Source of the DNA: Bog-756 sp963828385
Lineage (GTDB): Bacteria > Actinomycetota > Acidimicrobiia > Acidimicrobiales > RAAP-2
Assembly: GCA_963828385.1 (NCBI GenBank)
Contig: CAWHEF010000002.1
Coordinates: 682,001 to 746,000 of the forward strand
Direction: 5' to 3'
Length of the DNA stretch: 64,000 nucleotides
A program made the translations under genes and the position numbers. Position 1 is the first letter of the stretch, and every line of letters starts with the position of its first letter. The notes under the pieces are model-generated. The model was not told where the DNA came from and searched no databases. It worked only from the letters and a program-made list of their open reading frames with translations. Of this stretch, positions 7,985-16,614 are shown piece by piece.

Positions 7985-9394
7985 CGGTCCCGGTCCCATC
8001 CGCCGAGCGGCTCGATCTCCTCGGGGTGGAAGAACAGGTACCTGCCCTGCCAGTCCAGCTCGACGGCGGCGGGGTCGGAATCGACGGTCACCGCCACCTG
8101 CACGCTCCCGTCCACGTCGCTGAACACACCGGCGACGGTCGCCTCTAGCCCTTCGAGAAAGAGATCCTGCGCATCCGAGCGCCGGCATGGCTGCAGACGA
8201 ACTCGTGATCCCTTTGCCACGGCGGTGCCCCCGAGGACCACCGACTCCGACCACGGGTCGACGGCCCCGTCTACCTCCGGGTCCCACCACCGGACCGCAC
8301 CGGATTCGGTGCTCCGGATCAGACCCGGGGTCGGCCTCGGAAGTTGCCGGCGGCCCGAGGGGCCCGAGGGAACGGACCGCCCCGTGGAGACGGACCCATG
8401 CGTCGGCGGGAAGGTCGTCGCAGCGGTCGACGATGGCAGCGGCACGGGGGTCGGTGGCGCGGGCTTCGAACTTCTCGCCGTCGGACATGGCCAGCACCCG
8501 CAGGGCGAGGATCTCGTCGATCTCGGTGGCGTCGTAGAGGTCGCCGGGACTCTCGGGTGCGACCTCGGGATGGTCGTAGAGGATGATCGGGGACGAGAGC
8601 ACGACCTCGTCCCCCCCGATGAGCACGGGGAAGAGGCCGTCGTTGTGGCACTCCGCCGCCAGTCCGCCGGCAGCCTCGGGTGGATCGATCGACGAGACGA
8701 ACGTGGCGTCCTCCACGCCGAGCATGGTGTGCACGGCGACGAGCGACCGGGCCAGGGCCTCCTCACGGCCGCCGTCGGGCTCCGGCCATGCCGTGGTGTT
8801 CTCCACCGTCACCGTGACCTTGATGAACCGTCCGCCGCCCGGAGAGGACACCTGGACGAGGACCCGACCTGTCAACGCCTCACGCCGGCGTACGATCCTC
8901 GCCGCCGCGCCGTCGGCTCTGCTGACGACCTCCGTCTCGACACCGGCCGGGAAGCCGAACGTCTCGGCATGGCCCCGGCCCGGCACTTCCGTCAGGTCCA
9001 GCTCATCCAGGTCGATCGTGCGTTCGACGGCCTCGTCCCACGCCAGGTAGGTGGTGTCGTCCGCCTCGAACCTCTCGACGGTGACGAAGTCGGCACCCCG
9101 ACCATGCGGACCCGTTGGTGCGGCCTCGATGGTGCGCCGTTGTACCTGCAGGAAGCGGAGCCGGACGGCAAGGGTGGGGGCCATCGCCGGCGCCACGAGG
9201 CACTCCGTTCTCGCCGTCCAGCGCTCGGACCCGTCGCGCTCGCTGTACGACCGCGGGGTGAGGACCCCGAACTGCCAACGGGAGTGGTTCTTCAGGGAGG
9301 AGGCGCGATAGGGATAGAGCACATACCCTTCGTAGAGCACGGCGTCGGCGACGGCGCGGGCTGTCTCGAACCGGTCGAAGGTCGTCGTGCTCAC
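7981..9394 (-). pseudogene. Hydrogenase-operon accessory protein of about 470 aa, frameshifted
   Basis: The N-terminal part reads in one frame from the GTG at 9394 (overlapping the DUF6084 stop as GTGA) to about 8300-8350. The C-terminal 120 or so codons, ending HPEEIEPLGGWDRDR at 7981, lie one base over. Total length is a multiple of three plus one, so one extra base or two missing bases would explain it. The break is near codons for PPATSEADPG. I recall uncharacterised proteins of similar size next to DUF6084 in actinobacterial hhy clusters, but no function can be assigned. Loss of continuity may be a sequence error, because the surrounding operon looks intact. Confidence 0.75.
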
Positions 9395-10032
9395 AGATCG
9401 CCCTCCCCTGCCTCCTTCAGCAGGCGTTCGAATGCCTGGTCCCAGCTGGGCAGGGCATGGGCCGTCTTGAACCGTTGCAGGAGGTCCAGCGTCGGCCGTC
9501 CCACCCGGATCCAGCCACTGTTGGGGAAGTACTGGTCCATCATCTCCCGCCACACGGAGACCGGCATCCGGTAGGACGTCTGGAGGTCCCAGGGAACGGG
9601 TTCAGCAGTGAACCCCGATGAGCCGTCGGTGAACACCGTCCCCGAGAACAGCAGTACGAGGGGGACCTCGCCGTCGGTGAGGGCATGAAGGTACTTGGTG
9701 CCGGCCACCTCGAAGTCGTAGGTGCAGGAGATGGGAAGATCGACCGTCGTCGACCCATCGAAGCCGGAGGCGACGGTGGACGCGTGGGTCCACAGAAAGG
9801 GACTGAGAGAGGTCCCCCACTGCGGGAGATCGCCGAAGAGCTCATAGAGCCGCCCCTCTTCGTCGTGGTCGTAGTGCCGGCGCCGGGGCTCGATGCGAAC
9901 CTGGCACCGCAGGGCCAGGGCCCGCACCCGGACGCCGTCGGCCACGGTCGCCCGTAGCTGCATCACGATGGTCGGCACCGCGGCACCGGTTTCGGAACGG
10001 CATCCGACGGCCTCGATGGAGAGCTTGGTCAT
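9391..10032 (-). CDS. DUF6084-family protein, hydrogenase operon
   Basis: A 213-aa soluble protein matching the DUF6084 family that accompanies group 1h hydrogenases. It starts MTKLSIEAVGCRSET, has a mid-region YELFGDLPQWGTSLSPFLW and a basic LLQRFKTAHALPSWDQAFE near the end. There is no signal peptide or membrane span. It overlaps DUF5947 upstream and the 470-aa accessory gene downstream by four bases each. A role in assembling or docking the hydrogenase is inferred only from strict co-occurrence. Confidence 0.85.
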   Translation of the reverse strand: MTKLSIEAVGCRSETGAAVPTIVMQLRATVADGVRVRALALRCQVRIEPRRRHYDHDEEGRLYELFGDLPQWGTSLSPFLWTHASTVASGFDGSTTVDLPISCTYDFEVAGTKYLHALTDGEVPLVLLFSGTVFTDGSSGFTAEPVPWDLQTSYRMPVSVWREMMDQYFPNSGWIRVGRPTLDLLQRFKTAHALPSWDQAFERLLKEAGEGDL

Positions 10033-10652
10033 TTGGCCCGCTCGAGCACACTGGCGAAGAAGGCATCGAGCTCGTTCCGAGCGTCACTCCCGCCGTCGAA
10101 GCCCTTCCACACCCTCCGGAGACGGCCCACGAGCTCGTAACAGATGTCGATGGGCACGATGAACGCTTCGGTTCCGGCCTGAGCAGAACGGTTCCTGACC
10201 AGCAGCGCCTCGACGTCGGGCTGGAGGGTGCTGAGCTCGGGGTGACCGTCGGCCACCTGCTCCCAGGTGTCGAGGGGGAGCTCCGACTCGGTGGCTCCGG
10301 CCGGCCCGGGATAGAACGCGGCGAGATGGCCGAGGGCCGAGTTGAAGAAGAAGAAGGCCACGCTGACCGGGATCTGGAGGCTGTCCCACCGGTCGGAAGA
10401 GAGCATGAGCCCGGGGACGGACATAAAGCGGCGAGGAACCGCTCGGAACCGGGTGCCGCCGGATCCCTCGGCGGTGAACAGCAGGTAGCAGCCTCGGCAG
10501 GCACAGGTCAGGGAGCGGGACTCGAGGTCGACCAAGTGGCCGTGCTCCTCGGCGATGGGTTCGGAGCACAGCTCGCAGCGATCTCCGACCGCTTCGGCCG
10601 ACCGAGGCTGCGTCTCGCGGATTCGCTTGAGCACGGCCAGGGCCTCGCTCAC
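10029..10652 (-). CDS. DUF5947-family cysteine-rich protein, hydrogenase operon
   Basis: A 207-aa protein of the DUF5947 family, starting at a GTG that overlaps the NifU-like stop as GTGA. Cysteines near the N-terminus (C26, C29, C50, C52, C55, with His37/His39) could bind zinc or an Fe-S cluster: CELC then CACRGC. The rest is soluble and contains AFFFFNSALGHLAAF and VPIDICYELVGRLRRVW. It lies between the NifU-like gene and DUF6084, as in other group 1h operons. An electron-transfer or cluster-assembly role is conjecture. Confidence 0.85.
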   Translation of the reverse strand: MSEALAVLKRIRETQPRSAEAVGDRCELCSEPIAEEHGHLVDLESRSLTCACRGCYLLFTAEGSGGTRFRAVPRRFMSVPGLMLSSDRWDSLQIPVSVAFFFFNSALGHLAAFYPGPAGATESELPLDTWEQVADGHPELSTLQPDVEALLVRNRSAQAGTEAFIVPIDICYELVGRLRRVWKGFDGGSDARNELDAFFASVLERAK

Positions 10653-11215
10653 GCGCCGACCCCCTCGGCAGGGCACGAGTCGAACGTAGGCTTCTCCCCC
10701 AACAGCACCGGGACCGGCTCTCCCGACGACGGTGGTTCGACCAGCTCGACGGAGCCGATCTCGGGCGCCGCCTCGAGGATCGTCTGCTCGACGGCGGAGC
10801 TGAGCGTGACCGCCGACGACGGGCATCCGTCGCAGCTCCCGAGCAGCCGCAGGCGGACAGTGGAGGCCGCTTCGTCCACATCGAGCAGCTCGACATCGCC
10901 GCCGTGGGAGGCGAGAAGCGGGCGAACCCGGGTCAGGGCGCCCTCCACCCTCTGCTCGAGAGGTTCGGGATGCAGCCCTGACACGAGGAGGAGGCTGGCC
11001 ACGAGGTCATCGGCCGCGAACTTGTCGAGCAGGCCGGGGGCCTCGGCGCCCGCCAGCTCGACGACGCGCTCCAGTCCGGCGCTGTAGAGGTCGGAGACCA
11101 GCCGGAGGAGCTCTTCTGCACGCTCGAGCGAGCGGGGATCGGCGGCCGCCTCCAACTCGTCGAGCAACTGCTCGATTCGGTCGCCGGCGGAGCGCAGGTT
11201 CTGTGGGTTGGGCAT
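10649..11215 (-). CDS. NifU C-terminal-domain protein
   Basis: A 188-aa protein with a helical first half (about 1-90) and a NifU-type Fe-S scaffold domain (about 90-160). The signature SHGGDVELL is followed by GSCDGCPSS, which holds the cluster-binding C128 and C131. It lies 13 bp after hhyL, so it probably serves the hydrogenase clusters, either by assembly or as an electron carrier. Actinobacterial group 1h operons typically carry such a gene. It has no NifU N-terminal IscU-like domain. Confidence 0.9.
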   Translation of the reverse strand: MPNPQNLRSAGDRIEQLLDELEAAADPRSLERAEELLRLVSDLYSAGLERVVELAGAEAPGLLDKFAADDLVASLLLVSGLHPEPLEQRVEGALTRVRPLLASHGGDVELLDVDEAASTVRLRLLGSCDGCPSSAVTLSSAVEQTILEAAPEIGSVELVEPPSSGEPVPVLLGEKPTFDSCPAEGVGA

Positions 11216-11228
11216 GGACCGCCGGGGT

Positions 11229-13040
11229 TCAATCCGCCAGCTCGGGATGGGCGACCTGGGTGGGGGAGTGGAGCTTCTTCAGTACCGTCCCCTTGCCGAG
11301 GTACATGTGCACACCGCACGGCAGGCACGGATCGAAGCTCCGGACCGACCTCATGATGTCGATGCCCTTGAACTGCTCCCGGGAGTTCTCCTCGAAGATG
11401 GGCGAGTCGATGACGGCATCCTCGTAGGGGCCTGGGGTTCCGTAGACGTCTCGGGGGTTGGCGTTCCACGGCGTGGGCGGGTACGGGTGGTAGTTGGCGA
11501 TCTTGCCGCCCTTGATGACCATGTGGTGCGACAGCACCCCTCGGACGGCTTCGGTGAAGCCGCACCCGATCCCCTCGTCGGGAACGTCGAAGGGCTCCCA
11601 GGTCTTCGTCTTCCCGGCGCGCACGTCCGCCAGGGCCTTCTCCATGAAGTCCAGCGCGGACGCCGCCGCATAAGCCTGGAAGTAGGTCCGGGCTCGATCC
11701 CGCTCGATCGTGTTCGACCACTGGGGGATCTTCCATTCGAGGGTGGCCTCTGGCTTGAGGGCCGTCTTCGGGAGATGGATCTCCACGCTGGTGCCGGTGG
11801 CCCGCAGGTGATCGGTGTTCACCAACGCCGACAACGCGGTCGACCACAGCCTGGCCAGGGGGCCGCCCCCGGTGTCCAGGGCGAGATGGTCCTTTCCGTC
11901 GAACCAGCGTGGCGACATCACCCAGCTGTAGTTGCCGTCGAAGTCCCGCTTCTGGGGCTGGGGGTTGGTGTGCTGGTTCCAAGGGTGGCGCCGGTCGACG
12001 GGATTGCCCAAGGGATCTTCGGTCACGAACATCTCCTGTCCCTCCCAGTCGTCGTAGTAAGACGATCCGAGGAGGATGCGGATGCCGAGGTTGATGTCGA
12101 CCAGGTCGTTGGTGACGAGCTTGCCGTCGACGATGACTCCGGGTGTCACGCCCATGGCCCTGCCCCACCTGGTCATGTCCTTGTAGTCGAAGTTGCAAAC
12201 CGTCGGGTCCTGGAAAGCGCCCCAGCAGCCGAGGAGGACCCGGCGCCGGCCGACTTCCTCATATCCGGGCATCGCTTGGTAGAAGAAGTCGAAGAGGTCG
12301 TCGTGCATGGGAACGACCCGCTTCATGAACTCCACGTAACGCATGAGCCGCGCGTAGTAGTCGGTGAAGATCTGAATGGTGGCGGTGGTCCCGACCCCAC
12401 CCGGATACAGCGTCGACGGATGTACGTGGCGGCCTTCCATGAGGCAGAACATCTCGCGGGTCGACCGGCTCACCTGCAGAGCTTCGCGGTAGAACTCGCC
12501 GGAGAACGGGTTGAGGGACCTCATGATGTCGCCGATGGTCCGGTATCCGTGGTCGGACGCGTGGGGAGCGTCGGTGCGATTGGCCTGTTCGAGGACTCCG
12601 GGGTTGGTCTCGGCCACCATCTTCTCGCAGAAGTCCACCCCCACCAGGTTCTCCTGGAAGATGTTGTGGTCGAACATGTACTCCGCCGCCTCGCCGAGGT
12701 TGACGATCTGCTCGCCGAGGGCCGGCGGACGGACGCCGTAGGCCATGTTCTGGGCGTAGCACGAGCACGTCGCGTGATTGTCACCGCAGATCCCGCAGAT
12801 GCGGCTGGTGATGAAGTGGGCGTCGCGCGGGTCCTTCCCCTTCATGAACACGCTGTAGCCCCGGAAGATCGACGAAGTGCTATGGCATTCGGCTACCTTG
12901 CCCTGGCCGAAGTCGATCTTGGTGTAGATGCCCAGGCTGCCCACGATGCGGGTGATGGGGTCCCACGCCATCTCGACGAGGTTCTCGCGGCTCTTGGGCG
13001 CTTCCTTGCTCGCCGATTTGGGCGCTTCCTTGATCGCCAT
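11229..13040 (-). CDS. hhyL: Group 1h [NiFe]-hydrogenase large subunit
   Basis: The 603-aa catalytic subunit carries the Ni-Fe site of an uptake hydrogenase of the actinobacterial, high-affinity type. The N-terminal motif SRICGICGDNH (C82, C85) and the C-terminal DPCLPCGVH (C572, C575, H578) supply the four Ni ligands. The 25 residues after His578 are a probable cleavable extension. The ATG at 13040 has a GGAGG ribosome site just upstream and follows hhyS by 5 bp. The first 20 residues contain a doubled KEAPKS. There is no signal peptide, so the enzyme should be cytoplasmic or inner-face associated, as reported for related enzymes. Confidence 0.97.
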   Translation of the reverse strand: MAIKEAPKSASKEAPKSRENLVEMAWDPITRIVGSLGIYTKIDFGQGKVAECHSTSSIFRGYSVFMKGKDPRDAHFITSRICGICGDNHATCSCYAQNMAYGVRPPALGEQIVNLGEAAEYMFDHNIFQENLVGVDFCEKMVAETNPGVLEQANRTDAPHASDHGYRTIGDIMRSLNPFSGEFYREALQVSRSTREMFCLMEGRHVHPSTLYPGGVGTTATIQIFTDYYARLMRYVEFMKRVVPMHDDLFDFFYQAMPGYEEVGRRRVLLGCWGAFQDPTVCNFDYKDMTRWGRAMGVTPGVIVDGKLVTNDLVDINLGIRILLGSSYYDDWEGQEMFVTEDPLGNPVDRRHPWNQHTNPQPQKRDFDGNYSWVMSPRWFDGKDHLALDTGGGPLARLWSTALSALVNTDHLRATGTSVEIHLPKTALKPEATLEWKIPQWSNTIERDRARTYFQAYAAASALDFMEKALADVRAGKTKTWEPFDVPDEGIGCGFTEAVRGVLSHHMVIKGGKIANYHPYPPTPWNANPRDVYGTPGPYEDAVIDSPIFEENSREQFKGIDIMRSVRSFDPCLPCGVHMYLGKGTVLKKLHSPTQVAHPELAD

Positions 13041-13045
13041 GGTTC

Positions 13046-14102
13046 CTACCTCCAGGTCTTTCGGTAGCCGGTCAGCAACTCCCTGCCCGGTGACCGCCAC
13101 TTGGGCTCGTCATCAACGGTCTTCTGGGTGATGCGGCGCAGTCCCCTGATCGCAGTCCCGTACAGGCCGCTGGCCATGGTCGAGACCCTGGCTCCCGGAG
13201 GTTCGTCCATGAAGGGCATGAACTTGTCGGGGAACCCGGGCATGGTGCAGCCGATGCAGATCCCCCCGACATTGGGGCAGCCCCCGACTCCATTGATCCA
13301 TCCGCGCTTGGGGACGTTGCACTTGACGACGGGCCCCCAACACCCCAACTTGACGATGCACTTGGGAGATCCGTATTCGTTGGCGAAGTCCCCCTGTTCG
13401 TAGTAGCCCGCCCGGTCACAGCCTTCGTGGACCGTGGCGCCGAACAGCCACTGGGGCCGGAGGGCGTCGTCCAGAGGAATCATCGGGGCCTGACCGGTGG
13501 CCTGGTAGAGCAGGTAGAGGATGGTCTCGGACAGGTTGTCCGGATGGGTGGGGCACCCGGGAACGCACACGATCGGAATGCCGGCCTTGGACTTCCACCC
13601 CCAGCCCAGGTAGTCGGGCACTCCCATGGCCCCGGTCGGGTTGCCGGCCATGGCGTGAATCCCCCCGTAACAGGCGCAGGTGCCGGCGGCCAGCACCACC
13701 AGGGCCTTGGGGGCCAGCCGGTCGAGCCACTCGCTGGTGGTCATGGGCTGGTCCGTGTCGGGGTTGTTGCCGAACCCGCACCAGTAACCCTCTCGCTTGA
13801 TGGCTTCGTTCGGAATGGACCCCTCGATGACCAGCACGAACGGCTCGAGCTCGCCGCGGTCCGCCTTGAAGAACCACTCGATGAAATCGTCCGCACCCCC
13901 GACGGGCCGCATTTTCGAAGTCGATGAGCGGCCAGTGGACGGCGATCTTCGGCAGCCCGGGCAACGCCCCGAGCGCGATCTCCTCGATGCTGGGCTGGGT
14001 GGCTGCGGTCAACGCTACGGAGTCCCCGTCACAGCTGAGTCCGGCGTTGATCCACAGGACGTGGACGACATCCTCGTCCGGGGGTGCCTCGGCGACAGTC
14101 AC
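13046..14102 (-). pseudogene. hhyS: Group 1h [NiFe]-hydrogenase small subunit, reading frame interrupted
   Basis: The small subunit would carry three Fe-S clusters. The N-terminal part starts at GTG 14102 (ribosome site GGGGGAGGA upstream) and has LSCDGD: C24 and D27 occupy the positions of the usual CxxC, matching the 3Cys-1Asp proximal cluster described for the Ralstonia group 1h enzyme. At about 13910 the frame slips by one after HWPLIDFEN and resumes at PVGGADDFIEWFF. The rest is intact: GTCACYGG, VPGCPTHPDN, and a cysteine-rich end (CIVKLGCWGPVVKC, CPNVGGICIGC). One surplus base near GAAAATGCGG would explain it; repaired length is 351 aa. No Tat signal is present. A sequence error is more likely than true loss. 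Confidence 0.93.
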
Positions 14103-14199
14103 GGCGGTTCCTCCCCCTTATTCGGCCGCCACGAAGGCGGCAAACATCCGTCTCTCCTGTGATACGCCCCGGGCAAGGGGATGTAAATGAGTGTCTTTC

Positions 14200-14223
14200 G
14201 CACCGTCGGGCAAGCAACGGTGC
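14200..14223. promoter_or_regulatory. Inverted repeat in the hhyS / PadR-YceI divergent region
   Basis: GCACCGT and ACGGTGC form perfect 7-base arms separated by 10 bases. It lies midway in the 205-bp gap between hhyS (start 14102) and the PadR-YceI gene (start 14308). Candidate operator for the divergent regulator; an RNA hairpin is the alternative. Confidence 0.45.
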
Positions 14224-14307
14224 GGGCGTCGGCGGCGGGATGGCCTCGCCCGACAGGGGCCGTTGACTCGGTCAGGGTGAGGGCGTAAGAAAGGGAGTGG
14301 ACCTCCG

Positions 14308-15387
14308 ATGGAAGCCACACGAGCGGCAGCCGCCGCCTCCCACTTCGAGCTCGCGCCGCCTCGACGGTTCATCCTGCCTGCAATCCTGCTTCTGCTATCG
14401 GAACATCCCGGGTATGGCTATGGCCTGGTTCCGCGACTCCAGGAGTTCCGCTTCGGCCATGTGGACCGACCGGCTGTGTACCGGGCTCTGGCCCAACTCG
14501 AACGGGACGACCTGGTCGAACCCTCGTCGCAGGATCCGCGGACGGCCCAGGCCCGGCGGGTCTATCGGATCACGCCGCTCGGCGAACGGGTCCTGCGCGA
14601 GTGGATGGCGGTGATCAAGGACGAGCACGACCATCTCGGTCGGGTGCTTCGCCGCTACCAGGCGACGGGGACCGTCGACGCCGTCCTCGCCGAGGTCGAG
14701 GGGGGATGGTCCTCTGCGTTGGGATCGGGTTGGTCCCCGGTCTTGCCCACCACCGCCTGCCGCCGCCCGCGGCCTGCCGTCGATCCGGGGGGTCGAGACG
14801 TGGGGGACAGGGGTGGACCTGCTCTGGAGCATCTCGAAGCAGCAACGGAGTGCAAGGACCGTTCCCTGGTCACGCGGCGGTTCAGTCTGGTGCCCGACCG
14901 GTCGGCGGTGCTCTTCGAGGTCCGATCCACGGTCGGACCGCTCAGTTTCGGAGCCATCGGGGTCACCGGCTCCGTCGAAGCCGTCGTGGCCGACGGCACG
15001 ATCCGTTCGGTCACGCCCTCGTCGGCGAGGCTCGAGGTCGACATGTCCGACCTCCACTCCGGAAACAGCATGTACGATGCCGAGCTGTCGCGCCGTATCG
15101 AGGCCCGGCGCTACCCCAAGGCGAACGTCGTCCTCGACGAGTGCGTGCCTGGTGGGCAGGGCCATCGTTACCTGCTCAAGGGAGAGCTCACCTTCCACCG
15201 GGTGACTCGACCGATCCAAGGGACGATCAGCGTCGACGTCCACACCGACCGACGACTGGTGATCACCGGTGAACAGGTGTTCGACATCCGGGACTTCGCC
15301 ATCCCGTCCCCCACGGTGTTGATGCTGCGCATCTATCCCGATGTGCGGGTGAGACTCCATGCCGAGGCAGAAGCGGAGGAGCGATGA
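14308..15387 (+). CDS. PadR-type transcriptional regulator fused to a YceI domain
   Basis: A 359-aa two-domain protein. Residues about 18-115 are a PadR winged helix (FILPAILLLLSEHPGYGYGL, VDRPAVYRALAQLERDDLVE, VYRITPLGERVLREW). After a Pro/Gly-rich linker (about 130-185) comes a complete YceI domain (FSLVPDRSAVLFEVRST to FDIRDFAIPSPTVLMLRIYP). YceI proteins bind isoprenoid-like lipids in a barrel, so this half may sense a ligand. It faces the hydrogenase operon, whose own YceI shares the same C-terminal signature. The ATG at 14308 follows GGGAGTGG. Control of the hydrogenase operon and of itself is inferred. Confidence 0.88.
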   Translation: MEATRAAAAASHFELAPPRRFILPAILLLLSEHPGYGYGLVPRLQEFRFGHVDRPAVYRALAQLERDDLVEPSSQDPRTAQARRVYRITPLGERVLREWMAVIKDEHDHLGRVLRRYQATGTVDAVLAEVEGGWSSALGSGWSPVLPTTACRRPRPAVDPGGRDVGDRGGPALEHLEAATECKDRSLVTRRFSLVPDRSAVLFEVRSTVGPLSFGAIGVTGSVEAVVADGTIRSVTPSSARLEVDMSDLHSGNSMYDAELSRRIEARRYPKANVVLDECVPGGQGHRYLLKGELTFHRVTRPIQGTISVDVHTDRRLVITGEQVFDIRDFAIPSPTVLMLRIYPDVRVRLHAEAEAEER

Positions 15388-15677
15388 TGCGGGTTCTCAT
15401 TGCACTGGTGGCCGGATACGTCCTGGGGCTCAAGACCGAGAAGTCGGAGCTCGAACAGCTGCGGAAGTCGCTGTTGGCCCTCTATGGGACCGAGGAGTTC
15501 GCTGACGTGGTCGCCTCGGCCCGGGCCCAGGCAGGAAGCGTGTTCCGGATGCTGGCCGAGTCGGTCGAAGGCGACTCGGCATCCGGTGAGGACGGGCGGT
15601 CGCCTCGAACAGGCCGCATCGATCCAGGAGGGGCGGCCATCGTGACCAAGGTCAGGAACCTGGTCGGTCCCGACTGA
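15384..15677 (+). CDS. Small protein with N-terminal membrane anchor, unknown function
   Basis: A 97-aa protein overlapping the end of the PadR-YceI gene (ATG at 15384; a second in-frame ATG at 15387), behind a GGAGGAG. Residues 1-16 are hydrophobic and Gly-containing (MMRVLIALVAGYVLGL), followed by a charged helix-forming stretch (KTEKSELEQLRKSLLALYG). This is YtxH-like in layout, but no family is claimed. Co-transcription with the regulator is likely. Its last 26 bases overlap the end of the convergent PAS gene. Confidence 0.65.
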   Translation: MMRVLIALVAGYVLGLKTEKSELEQLRKSLLALYGTEEFADVVASARAQAGSVFRMLAESVEGDSASGEDGRSPRTGRIDPGGAAIVTKVRNLVGPD

Positions 15678-16575
15678 CCGCCGGCACGGCCCGGTCGGTC
15701 ACGTCCTGTCCGATGCCGCGCAAGCCGAACGCAGCACCGGTGGAGCCGATCGAGGGCTGGGCACGCACGTGAAGCAGCCGGGGGTCCCCGTCCGGCCGCA
15801 CGATGGTGTACTCGTGCTCGAACGGAAGGCTCGATGCAACCGATCGCTCCATCATCGACCGGACCTCGTCCCGATCTTCGGGATGGATCATCTTCAAGTG
15901 CGATTGGAAGGTGCCATCGAAGTCGAAGGGATCGACACCGTGGATCCGGTGGAACTCTGCGCTCCACTGGACGGCACCGGTCCTCAGGTCCCACAACCAG
16001 CTCCCCACGTGGGACAGGGCTTCGCCCTCCTGGAGCCGCTTGTCGACCTCGGCCAACGCCGCCTGTGCCAGGTTCTGCTCGGTGATGTCGCGCACGATCA
16101 CGACGAGGCGAGCCTGCTCACGACTCGTATGAGGGACCGGGGACACCGTGAGCCAGACCTGCACGGGGAGGTCGTCACTCCGGACGAACTCGCTCTCGAA
16201 GTGCGTGATCCGCTCGCCGGAAAGCGCCCGTTCTATGAGCGATCGCACCTCCATGCGGAGATGGACGGGAAACAGGCCGGCGAAGGGGGCTCCGAGGGCC
16301 AAACCGGCAGACTGGCCGAACAGTCGCTCAGCGGTGCCGCTCCAGAGCGTCACGTCGCCAGCTGCATCGAGGGTGAGGATGGCGTCGTCCGATGACTGCA
16401 GCACCACCCCGAGCACTGCGTCGGACGCTTTGTCCCCATCCTCGAGGTGCCCACTGGCCCGGTCACTGGGTGTGGTCACCGTGGTACCGCCGGGATGAGC
16501 CAATTCGGTAGAGCCCGCAGTCCTTTGTCCTCCACGCTTGTTGCCTCGGCCATCCTGTCTTCGTGTCGATGGCAT
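15652..16575 (-). CDS. PAS-PAS signalling protein without output domain
   Basis: A 307-aa soluble protein with two PAS domains. The first (about 55-170) contains SSDDAILTLDAAGDVTLWSG and ends VVIVRDITEQNLAQAALAEV. The second (about 180-295) contains HVGSWLWDLRTGAVQWSAEF and HPEDRDEVRSMMERSV, then a PAC-like end (GLRGIGQDVTDR). No kinase, GGDEF, EAL or DNA-binding domain follows, and it stops right after the second PAS. It may act as a sensor adaptor or be a remnant of a longer kinase. The start at 16575 is uncertain. Confidence 0.8.
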   Translation of the reverse strand: MPSTRRQDGRGNKRGGQRTAGSTELAHPGGTTVTTPSDRASGHLEDGDKASDAVLGVVLQSSDDAILTLDAAGDVTLWSGTAERLFGQSAGLALGAPFAGLFPVHLRMEVRSLIERALSGERITHFESEFVRSDDLPVQVWLTVSPVPHTSREQARLVVIVRDITEQNLAQAALAEVDKRLQEGEALSHVGSWLWDLRTGAVQWSAEFHRIHGVDPFDFDGTFQSHLKMIHPEDRDEVRSMMERSVASSLPFEHEYTIVRPDGDPRLLHVRAQPSIGSTGAAFGLRGIGQDVTDRAVPAVSRDRPGS

Positions 16576-16614
16576 ACCCGCTTACCCAGAGGCTGAACCA
16601 TCGGGCTGGCTCCG

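Noticed and set aside
7496..9553. A continuous 685-codon minus-strand frame that would fuse an accessory protein to the hydrogenase protease
   Set aside because: Its middle part (about 8000-8340) is not protein-like, while the neighbouring frame there is. The protease has its own GTG at a GTGA overlap, so two genes and a frameshift explain it better.
11208..13067. Long plus-strand frame opposite hhyL
   Set aside because: It is an antisense shadow created by the high GC content; hhyL has clear hydrogenase motifs on the other strand.
13890..13930. Programmed +1 frameshift in hhyS
   Set aside because: There is no in-frame stop, rare codon or known slippery site at the break, and the first frame stays open for over 450 bases beyond it. 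Group 1h small subunits are not known to use frameshifting.
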